Source: Jeotgalibacillus campisalis (lineage in GTDB: Bacteria; Bacillota; Bacilli; Bacillales; Jeotgalibacillaceae). Taken from it: DNA of 64,000 bases. Each line of letters starts with the position of its first letter. Within the stretch, counting starts at the first letter, position 1. Both the position numbers and the translations under genes were made by a program. The notes beneath the pieces were generated by a model that saw only the letters and a list, made by a program, of their open reading frames with translations, was not told the origin of the DNA and searched no databases. The DNA lies in contig NZ_JXRR01000014.1 in the NCBI RefSeq assembly GCF_000829515.1, forward strand, positions 496,001-560,000, in the 5' to 3' direction. Positions 44,046-52,864 of this stretch are shown piece by piece.

Positions 44046-44675
44046 ATGAAAGGGACCTCTCATGCCGTAGTGGGAGCAGGAGCGGGTTTAGGTGTTGCAG
44101 TCTTTCAGGATGCAGCTCCGGCAGCAACTGGACTATTAATTTTCCTGGGCTGTGTTTCTTCTCTTGCTCCTGATTTAGATACAAATGGCAAGTTATCTAA
44201 CCGGATCTCCCTTCACCGGAAATGGCTCTGGTTTGCATTAGCCTGTATAGGCGTTTTACTCGGTACATACAGTTTGATCATGCTTACAGGCTTCATTCGA
44301 GTCATCGGCACAACAGCAGCGCTTCTGTTGATTCTGCTGCCAAGGTATATGATTAATCAGCGCTTCATGGTTTTACTATCCGGTATTACTCTAATGGGTA
44401 CAGGCTGGATTGGAGACGAGCTCTGGTTAATCTGGTTTGGTATTTTTACAGTAGGCGCCTCATTTGTTCCTCACAGAGGGCCAACCCACACACTCTTAGG
44501 AACAGCGGCATTTACTTTTATAGCTTATCAGCTTGAAACCAGGCTGGCTGTAAACGGGGTCGTGATGGCTTGCGCATCTGGTTATATCAGCCATTTGCTG
44601 CTTGATATGAAATGTCTTCCCTTCAATAAAAAGGGGATTAAGTGGTTTTACCCCATATATAGCCGAGAATTTTGA
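44046..44675 (+). CDS. YdjM-type membrane metal-dependent hydrolase
   Basis: The 209-residue protein has about six helices and the conserved polar blocks of this family: KGTSHAVVGAGAGLG, SLAPDLDTNGKLSNR, SFVPHRGPTHTLLG and SGYISHLLLDMKC. The His and Asp residues are thought to bind a metal. No reaction is proven for the family. AAAGGATG lies upstream. The LexA-like box at its promoter suggests induction by DNA damage. A terminator follows. Confidence 0.82.
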   Translation: MKGTSHAVVGAGAGLGVAVFQDAAPAATGLLIFLGCVSSLAPDLDTNGKLSNRISLHRKWLWFALACIGVLLGTYSLIMLTGFIRVIGTTAALLLILLPRYMINQRFMVLLSGITLMGTGWIGDELWLIWFGIFTVGASFVPHRGPTHTLLGTAAFTFIAYQLETRLAVNGVVMACASGYISHLLLDMKCLPFNKKGIKWFYPIYSREF

Positions 44676-44703
44676 TTACAAAGATTATAAATTAGTATTC
44701 TAT

Positions 44704-44739
44704 AAATGCCTTAACGAAGCTTTTCGTCAGGGCATTTTT
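44704..44739 (+). terminator. Terminator of the ydjM-like gene
   Basis: AAATGCC (44704-44710) with GGCATTT (44731-44737), extended inward by ACGAA/TTCGT, and a T run. The following 240 bases up to 44979 show no gene. Confidence 0.82.
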
Positions 44740-44978
44740 CATGTTGAATTCGTCTAAAAAGGAGCAGATTGCATATCGATACTTAAGAATTTTGTAGAGA
44801 ATCACATCTTTAACTTTAATAAAAAGGAAGGGAATTTGTCGAACAGAGGAGAATAGTAACAAAGAAAAATTAATTATTTAAGCCATTTTGACGTGCTATG
44901 TGTAAAAATAGTGTAAAAGAGTTAAGCAAGCAGCGATCTAAGCCGATATTAAAGCTATAGCAGAAAGGTGTGATTCTG

Positions 44979-47789
44979 ATGAATCCAGACCGATATTCAC
45001 GGTTAGCCGATATTACAAAAATGATCCATACCGAATTAGATAAACGCTCGGTTCTTAAACAGGTTGTAAAAGCCATATCTGAGGAGATTGTGCGCTGTGA
45101 TTCAGTTGGGATCTATTTACCGGTTGATGAAACCCGCTTTCAAGGATTTGTAGGTAAACCCGATCACTTCAATGGCATTACATTGGATAAGATGTTTATA
45201 GACCTTCAGCATGACCGGTTAGCACAGGAAATTGTCGATACAAAAAAAGCGATTTACATACCAGATACATCAAAAGATAAGAGACCTGACCCAAGGCCCA
45301 TCGAGCTCTTTAAAATAAAATCTCTTTTTGGGATGCCTATTTATTTTGAAGACTCTCTATATGGACTCGTTTTTCTATTTGATTATCAATCACCTCTTCA
45401 TCTGATTGAAGAAGAAATTGAAGCGCTTGAATCATATGTACTCATGGCAGCGGTTGCAATACGAAATGCAGAGCTATTAGACAACTCTCAAAAATTGGTT
45501 CAAGACAAACAGCTGCTTTTGGATGCAGCTAAATCGCTCGCTGGATGTACGACGATCCAGCAGGTATTGGATACAAGCTTTATTTATGTTGGACGCGCTT
45601 TAAATAATAAAAATGTAGCTGCACACTTAAGAGATTTTAAATCAAAATCCCAGCTTCCTGAAAAATTAAGTGCAGAGAGTCACTGGCAGGAAGAGGAATG
45701 GAAAAAAATCCACGATGAAATGAATTTGGATTTTATTGCAGATCCAGTGTTTAAAGAGGTAGCTGAAACCAAAAAATCAGTTCTCATCCCGGATGTCAGT
45801 AAAGACTCGAGACCGGATCAAAAAGCAGTGGCCACTTTTGGTTTTAAAGCCATGTATGTTATTCCGATTGTATCAAGGGGCGAAGTATTAGGTACCTTTA
45901 GTATTGTTAATTTCTCAGGTCCAAAAATATATTCAGAATCAGAGCAGCAGCTTGCAGAAACAATAGCGGATGCAACAGCCAGTGTATTAGATAATCTGCT
46001 TCACCTGGATCAGCTTGAGGAAATAATAGATGAAAGAACGTATGAGCTGCAGGAGAAAAACGAAATCCTCGAACAAATGAATGACGATCTGCGCCTCCTG
46101 GGCAAGAAAAATGAATCGATCTTGAATTCTGCAGGAGAAGGCATCTATGGTCTGAATGAATTTGGAGTGATTACTTTTTGCAACCCGATAGCAGCTTCTC
46201 TTCTTGATTGCGAGATTAGTGATATGGTCGGCCGGCTGCAGGACGAGGTAATATCACATTACAGCAAAGATGATGAGTTATATGTTAATCAAACATCTCC
46301 CATTCATCAGTCTTTAAGAAATGGAGTGAAGATTCATTCGATTGAAGAAAAATTCGCCAGGAAAAATGGTGAAATAATAGATGTAGAATATGTTTCCATG
46401 CCTATTCAAAATAATGGTATACAAAGCGGAGCCGTGGTGACATTTCGTGATGTGACTGATAGGAAAGAGATGGAGAGGAAAATTCATCATCAGGCCTATT
46501 ATGATCTTCTTACTCATCTCCCTAATCGGAGCTACCTTGTACAGAAAATGAAAAAAGCGATCGTAGACAGCAGTAAAAAAGCTGCAAAAATCGGTGTTCT
46601 ATTTCTGGATTTAGATCGATTTAAGTTAATTAATGACTCTCTTGGCCACAAGATTGGAGATCTTGTCCTATATGAGGTAGCCGAACGTTTCAGGGCTCTT
46701 GTAAACAGACGGGTGACGGTTGCAAGGCTCGGAGGGGATGAGTTTATTATTCTGGTTGAAGATGTCAGCCAGCCTGATGAACTAGGCTTTATCGCATCGG
46801 AGTTTATCAAAGCATTAGTTGAACCTTTCAGAATCAACGGCAACGAATTATTTACCAATGCCAGTGTCGGAATCAGTATTTATCCTGATGATGCTAAAGA
46901 TGAAGATGATTTAATTAGAAACGCAGATACAGCCATGTATGTGGCTAAAGAACAGGGAGGCACCTTTCATTTTTTCACCCGCCTGCTGATGGAACAAAAT
47001 ATAGAACGATCCAATTTACTGAATGCGCTGCATGCTGCGTTAGAGCGGGACGAGCTTGATGTCCATTTTCAACCTAAAATTGATTTTGCTGAAAACAAAA
47101 TTATAGGCGTTGAAGCACTTTTAAGGTGGCGTCACCCTGAATGGGGAATGATTGCGCCTGATAAATTTATTCCAATTGCTGAGGAAACCGGAATGATTTT
47201 AAAACTTGGCGAATGGGTTCTGAGAAAAGCAGCGTTTCAACATAAAAAGTGGGCAGATTTAGGCTTTCCAATAAATATGGCTGTAAATTTCTCTATGAGA
47301 CAAATCCAACATCCTCGGATAGTAGAAACCATACAGTCCATTTTGCAGGAGACAGGAATGAATCCGGCATCTTTAGAAATTGAATTAACGGAGCATACCT
47401 TAATTCATTCACAGCATGTATCAAAACTCGAGGAATTAAAAAAGCTTGGATTAAAGCTTTCTCTTGATGATTTTGGCACAGGTTACTGTTCATTGCGCTA
47501 TTTAAAAGATTTTCCGATCGATGCGATCAAAATAGACCGCTCATTTGTTGAAAATATGACTCATGAGCCACATATCGCCGCCCTAAATTCCACTATTATC
47601 TATTTGGCTCAGCAATTAAACTACGATGTAATTGCAGAAGGAGTAGAAACAGAGGAACAGGTAAATCTTTTGATGGAAGGCGGCTGCCATCTAATGCAGG
47701 GATATTATTTTAGCAGGCCTGTTCCTTCAGAGCAGATTTTACATCTTTTAAAAAACGGAATAGACCAAGAAAAGGGGATTACAAAGTGA
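44979..47789 (+). CDS. GAF-GAF-PAS-GGDEF-EAL c-di-GMP protein
   Basis: The 936-residue cytoplasmic protein has two GAF domains (about residues 18-165 and 195-345), a short coiled coil, a PAS domain (about 375-500), a GGDEF domain with GGDEF at 585-589, and an EAL domain from about 690 with EALLRW, DDFGTGYCSLRYL and AEGVETEEQ. Both catalytic motifs are intact. The c-di-GMP inhibitory RxxD site is absent (NRRV). No transmembrane segment is seen, so it senses small molecules in the cytoplasm. The ATG at 44979 has AGAAAGGTG nine bases upstream. Its TGA overlaps the start of the next gene. Confidence 0.93.
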   Translation: MNPDRYSRLADITKMIHTELDKRSVLKQVVKAISEEIVRCDSVGIYLPVDETRFQGFVGKPDHFNGITLDKMFIDLQHDRLAQEIVDTKKAIYIPDTSKDKRPDPRPIELFKIKSLFGMPIYFEDSLYGLVFLFDYQSPLHLIEEEIEALESYVLMAAVAIRNAELLDNSQKLVQDKQLLLDAAKSLAGCTTIQQVLDTSFIYVGRALNNKNVAAHLRDFKSKSQLPEKLSAESHWQEEEWKKIHDEMNLDFIADPVFKEVAETKKSVLIPDVSKDSRPDQKAVATFGFKAMYVIPIVSRGEVLGTFSIVNFSGPKIYSESEQQLAETIADATASVLDNLLHLDQLEEIIDERTYELQEKNEILEQMNDDLRLLGKKNESILNSAGEGIYGLNEFGVITFCNPIAASLLDCEISDMVGRLQDEVISHYSKDDELYVNQTSPIHQSLRNGVKIHSIEEKFARKNGEIIDVEYVSMPIQNNGIQSGAVVTFRDVTDRKEMERKIHHQAYYDLLTHLPNRSYLVQKMKKAIVDSSKKAAKIGVLFLDLDRFKLINDSLGHKIGDLVLYEVAERFRALVNRRVTVARLGGDEFIILVEDVSQPDELGFIASEFIKALVEPFRINGNELFTNASVGISIYPDDAKDEDDLIRNADTAMYVAKEQGGTFHFFTRLLMEQNIERSNLLNALHAALERDELDVHFQPKIDFAENKIIGVEALLRWRHPEWGMIAPDKFIPIAEETGMILKLGEWVLRKAAFQHKKWADLGFPINMAVNFSMRQIQHPRIVETIQSILQETGMNPASLEIELTEHTLIHSQHVSKLEELKKLGLKLSLDDFGTGYCSLRYLKDFPIDAIKIDRSFVENMTHEPHIAALNSTIIYLAQQLNYDVIAEGVETEEQVNLLMEGGCHLMQGYYFSRPVPSEQILHLLKNGIDQEKGITK

Positions 47790-49411
47790 AAAGTGCGGGA
47801 CATATAATTGATTATTTAATTAAAGGAAAGGTGGACTATCTGTTTGGAATCCCAGCAGGTTCTGTAAATGCCATCTTTGATGAACTATATGACCGGCCGC
47901 AGCTGACTCCAATCGTTGCCAAACATGAAGGTGCAGCTTCATTCATGGCTGCTGCCTATGCGAAATATTCAGGAAAACTTGGAGTTGTCATCGGCTGCAG
48001 CGGCCCCGGTGCAATGAATCTCGTAACAGGTGCTGCAAACGCTGCCCGTGAGCAAATTCCGCTGCTAATTCTGACAGGATCTGTCCCTCTTTCCACACTT
48101 GGATGGAATGCCTCTCAGGAATTAGATGCGTCACCCGTGTTTTCTCAAGTGACAAAATACAGTTCGACAGTAACAGATAGTTCAGAGATCATTGCAGAAC
48201 TTCATAAAGCAGTTTCCATTGCATTTGAAGGAGTACCAGGACCTGTTCACCTTGCTCTGCCAATTGATGTTCAATTACAGCAGGCTGAAGAGATCAGCCT
48301 TCCCGATTTTCCTGAATACTCTCCCAAGGAAGCACCCGATGAGGACATTATAAAAATTGCGGAGCTTGTAAAGAACAAAAAGGGAGTACTGTTTTTGGGT
48401 AATGGTTCAAGAGAATGCGTCGATGAGGTGGTGAGCCTTGCTGAAACCTTGAACTGGCCATTTGTAACCACTCCTCACGCAAAAGGCCTTATTCCAACGA
48501 ATCATCCACTTCATAAAGGAATCTATGGTTTTGCGGGTCATTCCAAAGCCGTTGAACTTGTTCATAACGGCGATCATGAGTTTTTATTGATCATTGGGTC
48601 CAGTTTAGGAGAAACAGCAACGAGCAATTATCAGGATAATCTGGTACAGGGAAGAACGGTCATTCAAATAGATCGTGATTCTTCAGTCTTTAAAAGAAAA
48701 TATCTAATTGATCATCCTGTTTTAGGTGACTGTTCCAAAACGGTAAAACGGCTGATTCAACTTCTGCCTGAACCTCTATCAACTTCTTATTGCCGTTCAG
48801 AAGCGGAGGAGACGTCCACAGAACTTGAGTATGATACAAAGACGATTTTGCCGCTCATTCAGTCTATAATGCCAATGGATACCAAATACACTGTAGATAT
48901 CGGAGAATTTATGTCTTATGTAGTTCATTACATGAACGTGAATACACCAAATTCTTTTGATATTAATGTTCACTATGGCTCGATGGGAACTGGAATTGGT
49001 TCAAGTATTGGCTTAGCGCTTGCTCAGCCGGATCAGCAAATTGCCTGTATTACAGGAGATGGCTGCTTCTTTATGCATGGGATGGAAATCCTCACTGCAA
49101 AAGAGTACAACGTACCCATTACATTTATCGTAATAAACAATTCCCGTCTTGGCATGGTTCATCACGGTCATTCTTTACAATATAAGAGAGTACATGATCG
49201 TTTTTCGCAATCCTACACTTCTATTTCGTCAATAGTAGAAGCATTTAATATTCCTTCTATTGCAATCTCGTCTCTTGAAGATGTTAAGTCAGAAAATATA
49301 GCCGAATTGATAAAGTTGGACGGGCCAAAATTAATTGAGATCAACTTAATTGATAATGCCGTTCCTCCAATGGGCGACCGGGTGAAATTTCTTTCTTCTT
49401 TTGCTAAGTAA
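47786..49411 (+). CDS. ThDP-dependent enzyme (acetolactate synthase-like)
   Basis: The 541-residue enzyme has the three domains of the acetolactate synthase/pyruvate oxidase/decarboxylase superfamily. The cofactor-activating Glu48 is in VAKHEGAASFMAAAYA, and the ThDP motif is GDGCFFMHGMEILTAKEYN ending in VINNS. The substrate cannot be read from sequence; benzoylformate- or pyruvate-type decarboxylases and acetolactate synthase are all possible, and no small subunit gene is adjacent. The GTG start overlaps the stop of the GGDEF-EAL gene (GTGA), so the two are translationally coupled. No terminator is seen between them. Confidence 0.87.
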   Translation: MKSAGHIIDYLIKGKVDYLFGIPAGSVNAIFDELYDRPQLTPIVAKHEGAASFMAAAYAKYSGKLGVVIGCSGPGAMNLVTGAANAAREQIPLLILTGSVPLSTLGWNASQELDASPVFSQVTKYSSTVTDSSEIIAELHKAVSIAFEGVPGPVHLALPIDVQLQQAEEISLPDFPEYSPKEAPDEDIIKIAELVKNKKGVLFLGNGSRECVDEVVSLAETLNWPFVTTPHAKGLIPTNHPLHKGIYGFAGHSKAVELVHNGDHEFLLIIGSSLGETATSNYQDNLVQGRTVIQIDRDSSVFKRKYLIDHPVLGDCSKTVKRLIQLLPEPLSTSYCRSEAEETSTELEYDTKTILPLIQSIMPMDTKYTVDIGEFMSYVVHYMNVNTPNSFDINVHYGSMGTGIGSSIGLALAQPDQQIACITGDGCFFMHGMEILTAKEYNVPITFIVINNSRLGMVHHGHSLQYKRVHDRFSQSYTSISSIVEAFNIPSIAISSLEDVKSENIAELIKLDGPKLIEINLIDNAVPPMGDRVKFLSSFAK

Positions 49412-49643
49412 CTCACCAACCTTTAGTACTTAGTAGCAACTCCGAAAAATATTCAAATAAATGCAAAAATTCTTAAATAGATGCTGAATTAATCAGTGTC
49501 TATTTATTTTGCTGAAATTGGGCAATGGTTTAAATAAATGGTATGATAGAACGCATAAAATCATCTTAAAAAGATACTGTTTAGTGAAAAGTGAAAAGGG
49601 TAAGATAAACTATAAACCCGTAACACATGAAGGAGTTATTGCT

Positions 49644-50465
49644 ATGAAACTTTCACAAGAAAAAAGAATTCAATTGCATGAATTCAATAATTTAACTAAG
49701 TCGTTAAGTTTTAATATGTACGATATATGTTATACAAAATCAAAAGAGGAAAGAGAAGCGTATATAGAATACATTGATGAGCAATACAATGCAGATCGGC
49801 TGACAAAGATTTTAACAAATGTCGCTGATATTATTGGCGCTCATGTTTTAAACATTGCCAAGCAGGACTATGTCCCACAGGGAGCAAGTGTCACAATTTT
49901 AGTATCTGAAGGTCCAATTGTTGAAGTGCCGACTGATCATTTTGATGAATCTCCCGGACCGCTGCCTTCTATTGCCACTCTTCAGCTGGATAAAAGTCAT
50001 ATAACGGTTCATACGTACCCTGAGTATCACCCTCACGAAGGCATCAGTACGTTTCGTGCTGACATAGATGTGTCAACCTGCGGAGAAATCTCTCCATTAA
50101 AGGCGTTAAATTATTTGATTCACTCATTCGACACAGACATCATGACAATGGACTACCGTGTGAGAGGCTTCACAAGAGACGTAGACGGCCATAAACTTTT
50201 TATCGACCATGATATTAACTCTATTCAAAACTTCATTCCTGAAGAAATTAAAGATGAGTATGACATGATTGATGTAAATGTATATCCGCAGAATATATTT
50301 CATACCAAATGTAAATTGAAGGATTTTGACCTTAACAATTATCTGTTTGGCTATAAAAAAGATAAACTCGGTCAAGAAGAGATTAAGGATATAACCGATC
50401 GATTAAAAATCGAAATGGATGAAATTTTTTATGGTAAGAATTTACCATCGAATGGTAAAAGATAA
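49644..50465 (+). CDS. speD: S-adenosylmethionine decarboxylase, enterobacterial type
   Basis: The 273-residue proenzyme closely follows E. coli Spe[25 protein letters not shown]-like [49 protein letters not shown]. Self-cleavage should occur between Lys117 and Ser118, making the pyruvoyl group; Cys146 is the acid residue. It makes decarboxylated SAM for spermidine. B. subtilis has a different, 126-residue SpeD. AAGGAG (49630-49635) supports the ATG at 49644. No speE is adjacent. Confidence 0.93.
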   Translation: MKLSQEKRIQLHEFNNLTKSLSFNMYDICYTKSKEEREAYIEYIDEQYNADRLTKILTNVADIIGAHVLNIAKQDYVPQGASVTILVSEGPIVEVPTDHFDESPGPLPSIATLQLDKSHITVHTYPEYHPHEGISTFRADIDVSTCGEISPLKALNYLIHSFDTDIMTMDYRVRGFTRDVDGHKLFIDHDINSIQNFIPEEIKDEYDMIDVNVYPQNIFHTKCKLKDFDLNNYLFGYKKDKLGQEEIKDITDRLKIEMDEIFYGKNLPSNGKR

Positions 50466-50518
50466 TAACATCCATATTGAGGCATAAATGAAAAAAGCAA
50501 TAAAGTATATATCATTCG

Positions 50519-50692
50519 CATGAGGTGAACAGAAGCTGACGGCTCCCTGCAGGGTATGACGTCTGCTTGAGACCCCAAAAGGCATAGTCCTGAGGAGAAT
50601 TCAAGCAGATATCCCTGCGTAAAAGTGTCCGCCTGGAGCTAAGTGAACCGGTCAAAGAGCCTGAGACAGATAGTTGTCTCAGGCTCTTTTTC
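50519..50692 (+). repeat. Bacillaceae intergenic repeat ending in a terminator
   Basis: This stretch after speD contains two nested inverted repeats: GCAGGG (50549-50554) with CCCTGC (50613-50618), and TCTGCTTGA (50562-50570) with TCAAGCAGA (50601-50609). GTCCGCCTGGAGC at about 50627-50640 recalls a word common in intergenic repeats of Bacillaceae. The element ends with the perfect 15-bp hairpin AAAGAGCCTGAGACA (50654-50668) / TGTCTCAGGCTCTTT (50675-50689) and a T run. The last hairpin recurs at 26155. Confidence 0.65.
50654..50692 (+). terminator. Terminator downstream of speD
   Basis: Perfect 15-bp stem with a six-base loop and five T residues; it lies within the repeat described for this gap and probably ends the speD transcript. 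Confidence 0.88.
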
Positions 50693-50694
50693 CT

Positions 50695-50817
50695 TTACAT
50701 TCCATGATTGCTGTTTTTATTTTGTCTGGAGTGATTTTCATTTTTAACTTTATGAGACCCGCTCATCGGTTTAGGCTGTGATGATTCAGATTGTTTACTT
50801 TTTGTTTTTTTAGTCAT
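50695..50817 (-). CDS. sspP: Small acid-soluble spore protein P
   Basis: This 40-residue protein starts MTKKTKSKQSESSQPKPMSG and ends SHKVKNENHSRQNKNSNHGM. The ending matches SspP (GSxKVKNxNHxRQxHNxSHxM), a minor spore protein made in the forespore. AGGAGGTG precedes the ATG. It is too short for routine ORF calling. In B. subtilis sspP is beside sspO and citB; here it has moved and sspO is not in sight. Confidence 0.88.
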   Translation of the reverse strand: MTKKTKSKQSESSQPKPMSGSHKVKNENHSRQNKNSNHGM

Positions 50818-51018
50818 TGATTTCACCTCCTGGTTTAGTTTTAGCAGACATGAGCCATTTAAACCTCTTTAAATTAAGTTGACATGAAAAAATATTGAGC
50901 TGACTGAAGAATGATTGACCAAAACATCACTTAGTTCTAAATACATCAAGCAGCTGGTTAATTAGCGAAGAGCTGTGCATACTATTTTATAATCACTTGA
51001 ATAAAGGAGAGAACAGTA

Positions 51019-51282
51019 ATGGCGACAAGAGATTCTGTACAGCATTGTTTAGATCATTGTGAAGAAGCAATTTTGTCTGCGCAAACAGAATATGATAAAG
51101 CATCATTGCAGGAGCACCGTAATGATGAACAGTTTACTCAGGCACAGCTTCAGCTTGAGCAGGCTTTTATGGATCTTGAGAAATTAATGAAATCAGCAAA
51201 TGAAGAACAGGAAGATACATTGCAAAGAAAAAAATTAAAGATACAAGAAATGCAGAACAAGATGCAGGTGCTGCGTCATTAA
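51019..51282 (+). CDS. ytzC: DUF2524-like protein YtzC
   Basis: The 87-residue protein starts MATRDSVQHCLDHCEEAILS and is helical throughout, with QTEYDKASLQEHRNDEQF and a C-terminal coiled coil (RKKLKIQEMQNKMQVL). It resembles YtzC of B. subtilis. Function is unknown. AAAGGAG precedes the ATG. It is followed by its own terminator. Confidence 0.8.
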   Translation: MATRDSVQHCLDHCEEAILSAQTEYDKASLQEHRNDEQFTQAQLQLEQAFMDLEKLMKSANEEQEDTLQRKKLKIQEMQNKMQVLRH

Positions 51283-51283
51283 C

Positions 51284-51325
51284 AAAAAGCCTTTCACTCA
51301 ATAAAATGAGCGAAAGGCTTTTTGT
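51284..51325 (+). terminator. Terminator of ytzC
   Basis: AAAAAGCCTTTCACTCA (51284-51300) pairs with TGAGCGAAAGGCTTTTT (51307-51323) with one mismatch. Confidence 0.92.
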
Positions 51326-51373
51326 TTGAAACTTCCAGCATTTACATTCGTATGAAAGGCAGGAGGGATAAAC

Positions 51374-52336
51374 ATGTGGAACCAACTAGTGGAGGAGCAA
51401 CTCTTACTGCAAAGTGAAATCGCTGCAAGAAATAAACTAATTCGAAGAAAAGAAATTTTAGAGGAAAAATTACATAGTCAAAAAAGAAAAAAAGAACACT
51501 TATACCAGCTGCTTACAAGAGAACAGCAGGATATTCATGATCTCGACCATTTTTCTTTTATCAATTTATTTAGGGAAGTAACAGGGAAAAAAGAAGAAAT
51601 AAGAGAAAAAGAACTGGCTCAAGCTGCTGAAGCCGAAATAAAATTAAATGAAGCAGAAAAGTTGTTTCATAATTTTCAAGCAGACTACGAAGAACTAATG
51701 CAAAAACTGCAAAACCCTAGATGGATCGGCCTTGATCAAGAGTGGGAACTGCTTATGGAAAAAAAAGAAAACTGGCTGCGGTCTTACTCACATATCCAGT
51801 CCCAACAGTTAGATTCCTTACAGAGAATACAAAGAGAGCTAGATTCTCTGCTAGTAGAGATCAATGAAGCGCTGGAAGCAGGAAAAAAAGTGAATCTCAA
51901 ACTTAAAAAAGCCTATAGTCATATGCAATCTGCTAAAGATTTATCAACCTGGGATACTTTTCTTGGCGGAGGATTAATTGCAACGGCGATGAAGCACAGC
52001 AAATTGGATGATTCAGAGGACGCCATTCACACTGCGCAGCTCGAATTGCAGCGTTTTGAAACAGAGCTGCAGGATATCAATGATTTAGCGGCAGACGGGT
52101 TAACGATTGAAAGGGGGGCATTCTTAACATTCGCTGACTACTTTTTTGACGATCTTTTTTCCGAGTGGACGGTTCATTCTTCTATAAGTAAGACCATGGA
52201 TAATCTGCAGAATGTAATTGGCAGTGTAGAAAAAACTTGTGCTGAACTAACAGAGCAAAGTGAAAAAATAGCTAATCAGCAGACAAAAGTGTCAGGAGAA
52301 ATGGATTCATTAATTCAAGGGATGGAGCTATATTAA
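51374..52336 (+). CDS. Coiled-coil protein, function unknown
   Basis: The 320-residue protein is almost all alpha-helical. Residues 1-50 and 70-180 form charged coiled coils; the middle holds the less polar block WDTFLGGGLIATAMKHSKLD, then QLELQRFETELQDIND, and an aromatic stretch FADYFFDDLFSEW before the last helix. The middle block looks conserved, but I cannot name the family. AGGAGGGA precedes the ATG. No membrane helix or signal is seen. It stands alone after the ytzC terminator. Confidence 0.7.
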   Translation: MWNQLVEEQLLLQSEIAARNKLIRRKEILEEKLHSQKRKKEHLYQLLTREQQDIHDLDHFSFINLFREVTGKKEEIREKELAQAAEAEIKLNEAEKLFHNFQADYEELMQKLQNPRWIGLDQEWELLMEKKENWLRSYSHIQSQQLDSLQRIQRELDSLLVEINEALEAGKKVNLKLKKAYSHMQSAKDLSTWDTFLGGGLIATAMKHSKLDDSEDAIHTAQLELQRFETELQDINDLAADGLTIERGAFLTFADYFFDDLFSEWTVHSSISKTMDNLQNVIGSVEKTCAELTEQSEKIANQQTKVSGEMDSLIQGMELY

Positions 52337-52352
52337 CTACCTTGAATATAGT

Positions 52353-52466
52353 TTAGGAAACAGTTTTTAAATGATTTTTGGTTTGAGACCTATGACTGAC
52401 TGCCTCTAGTATAAATAGCTTGTCCTGAGCACTTAGCATACGCCAGCTTTTCACTTTTATTTTCAT
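52353..52466 (-). CDS. Small ORF, 37 residues
   Basis: A textbook AAGGAGG lies eight bases before the ATG at 52466. The peptide is MKIKVKSWRMLSAQDKLFIL followed by EAVSHRSQTKNHLKTVS. It is basic and not recognised. The upstream frame with a TAA at 52480-52482 ends inside its ribosome site, as in an operon. The rest of the gap to 52865 has no other gene. Confidence 0.5.
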   Translation of the reverse strand: MKIKVKSWRMLSAQDKLFILEAVSHRSQTKNHLKTVS

Positions 52467-52479
52467 CCTTTTTTCCTCC

Positions 52480-52596
52480 TTAGTGATTTTTAAATAATAC
52501 TAATGCTATACCTTGAATATTCTCAGGTGAAACAACAAAAGTTTCTACAATATGTTTCCGCCTGCAGGCTAACTCGTCACCTTTCGCAACAGCTAT
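52480..52596 (-). pseudogene. Gene remnant upstream of the 37-residue ORF
   Basis: A 38-codon open frame ends in KHIVETFVVSPENIQGIALV followed by LFKNH and a stop that overlaps the AAGGAGG of the next ORF. The text is protein-like but there is no start codon in frame and a TAA lies directly before it. It may be the 3' end of a lost gene. Chance cannot be ruled out. Confidence 0.28.
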
Positions 52597-52864
52597 TTAT
52601 ATTGTATGTTTGATTTAAACGTTTTATGTTAGAAAATGTTCCTAATTTGCCGTAACTTCTTTAAAAATACTGCTATTGACGGTTTATCGTGCTTTTATTC
52701 CGTTATTCTCTCTGCTCGTACCTATTGATCTATTAATTTTTATTTTTTCACCATGTTTCGTTCTAACTAGACAGTCCTATCCTCATATTGTAAATATTGG
52801 TTGATTAGCGATTGGAGTTTCTGTACGATAAATAGAGTGTAAAAGTTGAGAGAGGTGTTCAGTA

